Below are positions 60,680 through 64,000 of a stretch of DNA of 64,000 nucleotides, one piece after another (the stretch's first letter is position 1; every line of letters starts with the position of its first letter). The notes beneath the pieces are model-generated. The model searched no databases. It worked only from the letters and a program-made list of their open reading frames with translations, and was not told the origin of the DNA. This stretch comes from Parapedobacter sp035556095 (GTDB lineage Bacteria > Bacteroidota > Bacteroidia > Sphingobacteriales > Sphingobacteriaceae): assembly GCF_035556095.1 (NCBI RefSeq), contig NZ_DATMFT010000021.1, positions 372,001-436,000 on the forward strand, written 5' to 3'. The translations under genes were made by a program, and so were the position numbers.

Positions 60680-61804
60680 TTAATAATCGATGACCTGTTC
60701 TTCCATCGCTTGGGGTATTTCCCTAAATTCATACTTCTGTGTACGCAATTGCGGTTCAAACCCGGCGGCCCGGATGGCATCCTGTATGGATTTTGATGTA
60801 AACCGATGCGGCGCCCCGGCGGCTGATACCACGTTCTCCTCGATCATGATCGACCCGAAGTCGTTGGCACCCGCATGTAGGCATAGCTGTGCAACACTTT
60901 TCCCCACGGTAAGCCATGAAGCCTGTATGTTTTTAACATTCGGCAGCATAATCCGGCTCAGCGCAATCATGCGGATGTATTCCTCACCGGTTACGTTGTT
61001 GGTTATGCCCCGGAGGCGCTTGAGCAATGTGCCATCGTCTTGGAACGGCCAGGGGATAAAAGCAATGAAGCCGTACGCGCCATCCGGCCGTTCAGACTGA
61101 ACTTCGCGTATCCATACGAGATGTTCGAATCGTTCTTCGATCGTCTCAATGTGCCCGAACATCATGGTTGCCGAGGTCGGGAGATTCACCTGGTGGGCAG
61201 CCCGCATCACGTCTAGCCATTCCTTCCCACCGCATTTCCCTTTTGAGATGAGGCGCCGTACGCGATCATTCAGTATTTCCGCCCCGGCGCCGGGTAGCGA
61301 GTCGAGGCCAGCCTCCTTAAGCGTGCGCAGCACCTCAAGGTGAGGTATGCCTTCTAGTTTCGCAACATGCGCAATTTCGGGTGGCCCGAGAGCGTGGAGC
61401 TTTAGCTGCGGGTACAATGTTTTCAGCTCCCGGAATAGGTCGGCATAGAATGCCAGGCCCAGCTCGGGGTGATGCCCGCCTTGTAGCAACAGTTGGTCGC
61501 CGCCATAGCGGAACGTCTCCTCGATTTTACGCTTGTAGGTATCGATATCGGTGATATAACTCTCTTCATGGCCAGGCCTGCGGAAAAAATTGCAGAACTT
61601 ACAGTTGGCTATGCACACATTGGTGGTATTGACATTCCGATCGATCTGCCAGGTCACCTTACCGTGGGGCACTTGTATTTTCCGCAGCGTGTTGGCCACG
61701 TATGATAGATCAGCGATAGGGGCGTGGTGGTATAGGTATACGCCTTCGTCGATTGAGAGAAACTCAAAATCTAAGGCCCGGCTAAGCAATTTGTCCACGT
61801 TCAT
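60680..61804 (-). CDS. mqnC: Cyclic dehypoxanthinyl futalosine synthase
   Basis: A 374-residue radical SAM enzyme of the futalosine route to menaquinone. It has the [4Fe-4S] motif CIANCKFC near residue 66, with GGDQLLLQGGHHPELGL, LPGAGAEIL, SATMMFGHIET and FIPWPFQDDGT typical of MqnC. The ATG at 61804 (MNVDKLLSRALDFEFLS) is fixed by a promoter box ending 5 nt upstream; a start 12 codons earlier would lie upstream of the transcript. MqnC converts dehypoxanthine futalosine to its cyclic form. Other mqn genes are outside the window. Its presence implies menaquinone as respiratory quinone made by the futalosine route. Confidence 0.95.
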   Translation of the reverse strand: MNVDKLLSRALDFEFLSIDEGVYLYHHAPIADLSYVANTLRKIQVPHGKVTWQIDRNVNTTNVCIANCKFCNFFRRPGHEESYITDIDTYKRKIEETFRYGGDQLLLQGGHHPELGLAFYADLFRELKTLYPQLKLHALGPPEIAHVAKLEGIPHLEVLRTLKEAGLDSLPGAGAEILNDRVRRLISKGKCGGKEWLDVMRAAHQVNLPTSATMMFGHIETIEERFEHLVWIREVQSERPDGAYGFIAFIPWPFQDDGTLLKRLRGITNNVTGEEYIRMIALSRIMLPNVKNIQASWLTVGKSVAQLCLHAGANDFGSIMIEENVVSAAGAPHRFTSKSIQDAIRAAGFEPQLRTQKYEFREIPQAMEEQVIDY

Positions 61805-61809
61805 GATAG

Positions 61810-61840
61810 CAAACTTAGACAAAGTTGCTTTTATATGCAA
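61810..61840 (-). promoter_or_regulatory. Promoter of mqnC-scpB, leaderless
   Basis: On the minus strand, TTG (61840-61838), a 20-bp spacer and TAAGTTTG (61817-61810). The mqnC ATG begins at 61804, 5 nt after the box. Confidence 0.75.
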
Positions 61841-61965
61841 TTATAATCGTGCTGAATAAAAAAGCGACTTTGGCGATCTCTCTTCTGCCATAGCGGAGCG
61901 ACTTAAATAGAAGGAATATACGCCGTTTTTGATAACTGCAGCAGGTATCGGAAATGCGCTGGGTT

Positions 61966-63123
61966 TTATTCCGTCGGAATCAGTTTGAGGAGCATGCCAG
62001 GGCCTTCCGTGAGCACATAAATGTATCCGTTGTTGCTTTGCGCGATATGCCTTACCCGACCGATGTTTTGGAGCAGTTTTTCCTCGTGGGTATAATTACC
62101 GTTTTTGAGCTCCACTCGGGCTACATGCATCAGAGCCAACGCACCCGTAAACAGATTGCCCCGCCAATCGGGGAATTGGTCGCCTGTATAGAACAGCAAT
62201 CCACAGGTGGCGATAGACGGCGTCCAATAATGGATAGGCTGTTCCATGCCTTGCTTTTCAGTGAGCTCAGAGATAATGGCGCCGCTGTAATCGATTCCAT
62301 AGGTAATGACTGGCCAGCCATAGTTTTTCCCCTTTTCGATGAGGTTAAGTTCGTCGCCTCCGCGCGGCCCATGCTCGGTGGCGTAGATCATGTTATCTGC
62401 GCTGTCGTATGCTAGGCCCTGTACATTGCGGTGCCCATATGACCAAATACTCGCCTTGGCATCGGGAGTGTCTATAAACGGATTGTCGGCAGGTATGCGC
62501 CCATCGTCGTGCAGCCGGTGAATTTTGCCCATATCATTTGCCAGATTCTGAGCGTTTTCCTTTATACCGCGTTCGCCGGTGCTAAAATAGAGGTAACCCG
62601 CGTTATCGAAAACAATTCGGCTGCCGAAATGTACGCGTGCGTCAGATAGCGGCGTGGTCTGGTATAAGGTTTCCAATTCGGCGATTTTTGCGTCCGCCAA
62701 GCGGAACCGGATCAAGGCCGTGCTGCCGCCACTTGGCCCCGGTTTAGCATAAGTTGCATAAATCCACCCGTTTGTTGCGTAGTCCGGATGAGCTTGGATG
62801 TCGAGCAGCCCGCCTTGACCGTGTTCATAGATCGCGGGCAACCCTTCCAGTTTCTCGCCTGTGTACCGGTCGTTTTTGAATACCAATATTTCCCCTTTCC
62901 GTTCGGTAACCAACATTGTACCATCCGAAAGCCAAGCCATGCCCCATGGATTGTCGAGACCCGAATGCAGGGTGTCGATGTAAAAGGTACCCTTTTCTGA
63001 AGACACAGACTGCCCAGTTTGGGATGCGGCATTTCTGCCATCCTGGTCATTGCCTGTACAGCGTAAAAATATGGTGCCGATGGCGAGTGTGCTACATAGC
63101 AGGAGTGTTTTCTTGCCTTTCAT
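61966..63123 (-). CDS. PQQ-dependent sugar dehydrogenase (soluble GDH-like beta-propeller)
   Basis: A 385-residue exported protein. The N-terminus (MKGKKTLLLCSTLAIGTIFL then RCTGN) looks like a lipoprotein signal with Cys near 22. The six-bladed propeller follows: LDNPWGMAWLSDGTMLVTERKG, GQGGLLDIQAHPDYATNGWIY, DARVHFGSRIVFDNAGYLYFSTGERG, AKASIWSYGHRNVQGLAYDS, EHGPRGGDELNLIEKGKNYGWP and TPSIATCGLLFYTGDQFP. These are the GSDH/PQQ-glucose dehydrogenase B signatures with the catalytic His in RVHFG. It probably oxidises sugars, perhaps with PQQ supplied from outside. Its substrate is unknown. Confidence 0.9.
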   Translation of the reverse strand: MKGKKTLLLCSTLAIGTIFLRCTGNDQDGRNAASQTGQSVSSEKGTFYIDTLHSGLDNPWGMAWLSDGTMLVTERKGEILVFKNDRYTGEKLEGLPAIYEHGQGGLLDIQAHPDYATNGWIYATYAKPGPSGGSTALIRFRLADAKIAELETLYQTTPLSDARVHFGSRIVFDNAGYLYFSTGERGIKENAQNLANDMGKIHRLHDDGRIPADNPFIDTPDAKASIWSYGHRNVQGLAYDSADNMIYATEHGPRGGDELNLIEKGKNYGWPVITYGIDYSGAIISELTEKQGMEQPIHYWTPSIATCGLLFYTGDQFPDWRGNLFTGALALMHVARVELKNGNYTHEEKLLQNIGRVRHIAQSNNGYIYVLTEGPGMLLKLIPTE

Positions 63124-63223
63124 TTCGTTGTAATGCCTTTGCGCCTCAAAGATAGGAAATGTCCGAGCTTTCGCCGAAAAGTAGTTTCACGGCAGCAATT
63201 ACAGGCAAATATTCGAAAAATGC

Positions 63224-63254
63224 TTGTATTAGTGTAACCGAATCATTACGTTTG
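63224..63254 (+). promoter_or_regulatory. Promoter of the ECF sigma factor gene
   Basis: TTG at 63224-63226, a 20-bp spacer and TACGTTTG at 63247-63254. It is of housekeeping type, with a leader of about 35-40 nt. Confidence 0.7.
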
Positions 63255-63296
63255 TATTAACCAATTAACGAAGGGACCCTGTTGAACAAAGCCACG

Positions 63297-63863
63297 ATGG
63301 ATACAGACACGGAGTTGCTTAGTCGGATGCGCAACGACGACCAGATCGCTTTTGAGGAATTGTACCGGCGGTATTGGCGACGTTGTTATGTGCAGGTTGT
63401 GCGTCGTTCGGGAGATGAGACGTTGGCCGAAGACATTACGCAAAATGTATTCGTGTCGCTATGGGAGAAGCGGAAATCACTCGATGTGCAACATGTAGGT
63501 GCATACTTGTTTTCCGCAGTACGTTTCCGGTTTATTACCTATCTGAAGTCGCAGCTTCACGCGCAGACGTATGCGCTCCATCTACTCCAAGACGAACAGG
63601 AGTCGCCAAATCCGGTCGACGCATCTATGCGAATAAAGGAGCTCAACGAGGCTATTGAAAAAGGCGTTGCAATGATGCCGCCCAAAACCAAAACCATTTA
63701 TACATTGAGCCGCGCTGAGTATTATTCGGTCAAAGAAATCGCCAATAAGCTAAATTTATCTGAAAAAGCTGTTGAATATCATATTACACAGTCACTGAAG
63801 ACATTACGAATTGCCTTAAAAGACTTTCTTGCCCTCCTTTTTCTTTTCCAGGAACTTTTTTAA
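63297..63863 (+). CDS. RNA polymerase ECF sigma factor
   Basis: A 188-residue ECF sigma factor of the Bacteroidetes FecI-like kind. Region 2 covers residues ~15-80 (AFEELYRRYWRRCYVQVVRR, LAEDITQNVFVSLWEKRKSL) and region 4 ~110-170 (ELNEAIEKGVAMMPPKTKTIYTLSRAEYYSVKEIANKLNLSEKAVEYHITQSLKTLR, an HTH read here as its two helices). The tail is hydrophobic (LLFLFQELF). The ATG at 63297 is chosen over a TTG at 63282. It is followed 69 bp later by an anti-sigma gene, so it likely controls a TonB-receptor/SusC-type locus just beyond the window. Confidence 0.93.
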   Translation: MDTDTELLSRMRNDDQIAFEELYRRYWRRCYVQVVRRSGDETLAEDITQNVFVSLWEKRKSLDVQHVGAYLFSAVRFRFITYLKSQLHAQTYALHLLQDEQESPNPVDASMRIKELNEAIEKGVAMMPPKTKTIYTLSRAEYYSVKEIANKLNLSEKAVEYHITQSLKTLRIALKDFLALLFLFQELF

Positions 63864-63932
63864 GTGAATTTTTAGGGATTGTACCAGTTCGACAGACTAC
63901 CTTATTGAACGGACTATAAACGCCTGCGTAAT

Positions 63933-64000
63933 ATGGGGAGGGAAAGTTTTCATCAATTGTTGCAACGTTACATTGACGGCCGGTGTACTCCCGCCGAAGA
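63933..64000 (+). CDS. FecR-type anti-sigma factor, 3' truncated by window end
   Basis: Only the first 22 residues are present: MGRESFHQLLQRYIDGRCTP then AE. The L-x-R-Y-x-x-G-x-C-T-P-x-E pattern is the usual N-terminal start of Bacteroidetes FecR anti-sigma factors. The position after an ECF sigma gene is as expected. The cytoplasmic N-terminus would hold the sigma factor; the rest lies outside. Confidence 0.75.
   Translation, partial: MGRESFHQLLQRYIDGRCTPAE

Noticed and set aside
1..64000. tRNA and rRNA genes, prophage or integrative element
   Set aside because: No cloverleaf or rRNA-like stretch was recognised in any gap, and no integrase, transposase or phage structural gene is present.

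Overview
The window is a chromosomal segment of a Bacteroidota bacterium, most likely family Sphingobacteriaceae (Parapedobacter/Olivibacter/Pedobacter-like). The evidence is: SusC/SusD pairs, a GLPGLI-family protein, a giant type IX secretion (T9SS) adhesin followed by PorP/SprF and OmpA proteins, the Bacteroidetes-type GlmU-like nucleotidyltransferase, RNase Y, futalosine-route MqnC, DUF3078, DUF5606 and DUF962 proteins, and many promoters of the Bacteroidetes form TTG-N19/20-TAnnTTTG. Base composition looks close to 50% GC. No rRNA, tRNA, transposase, phage gene or CRISPR array was found.

Layout. 1-5.4 kb: the 3' end of an outer-membrane beta-barrel gene with a GLPGLI gene, then metA, a NYN-domain gene with a tiny lysine-rich partner, a cold-shock protein and a FabH-like ketosynthase. 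5.5-20.5 kb: housekeeping. This holds an orphan TPR-sensor histidine kinase, carA, eno, a DivIC/FtsB-like protein, a DUF3078 barrel, rlmH, a cyclophilin with DUF5606, radC, then pheT, a coiled-coil gene, zapA, a probable 6S RNA, rny and a DUF962 protein. 20.5-23.0 kb: an 836-residue P-loop NTPase with an unusual N-terminal domain. 23.8-36.7 kb: a T9SS surface cassette made of a 3284-residue adhesin, a PorP/SprF protein and an OmpA/TPR protein.

38.7-49.8 kb: a sugar/nucleoside utilisation locus. It contains ribokinase, a GRP/RhaT-like sugar transporter, SusC, SusD, a 1042-residue fusion of a nucleoside hydrolase to a glycoside-hydrolase-like module, and a second nucleoside hydrolase lipoprotein. 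The logic resembles the ribose/nucleoside (rus-type) loci of Bacteroides: capture and import through SusCD, release of ribose from nucleosides outside the cytoplasm, inner-membrane transport, then phosphorylation to ribose 5-phosphate. The fusion enzyme is the most novel element of the window. 49.9-64 kb: an MBL hydrolase, pckA, a NahK-like kinase with a CBM9-like protein, rpmE2, a GlmU-like protein with tpiA, prmA and mpl, an XRE regulator, a small acidic protein, scpB with mqnC, a PQQ-type sugar dehydrogenase, and an ECF sigma factor followed by the start of a FecR-type anti-sigma gene cut by the window end.

Regulatory DNA is unusually readable. At least ten TAnnTTTG boxes lie upstream of genes. 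Three of them (DivIC, rlmH, mqnC) sit only 4-5 nt before the start codon, implying leaderless mRNAs. metA has a perfect 22-bp palindrome over its promoter, and carA has a promoter followed by a terminator hairpin before the gene. Three intergenic stretches carry short-period repeats.
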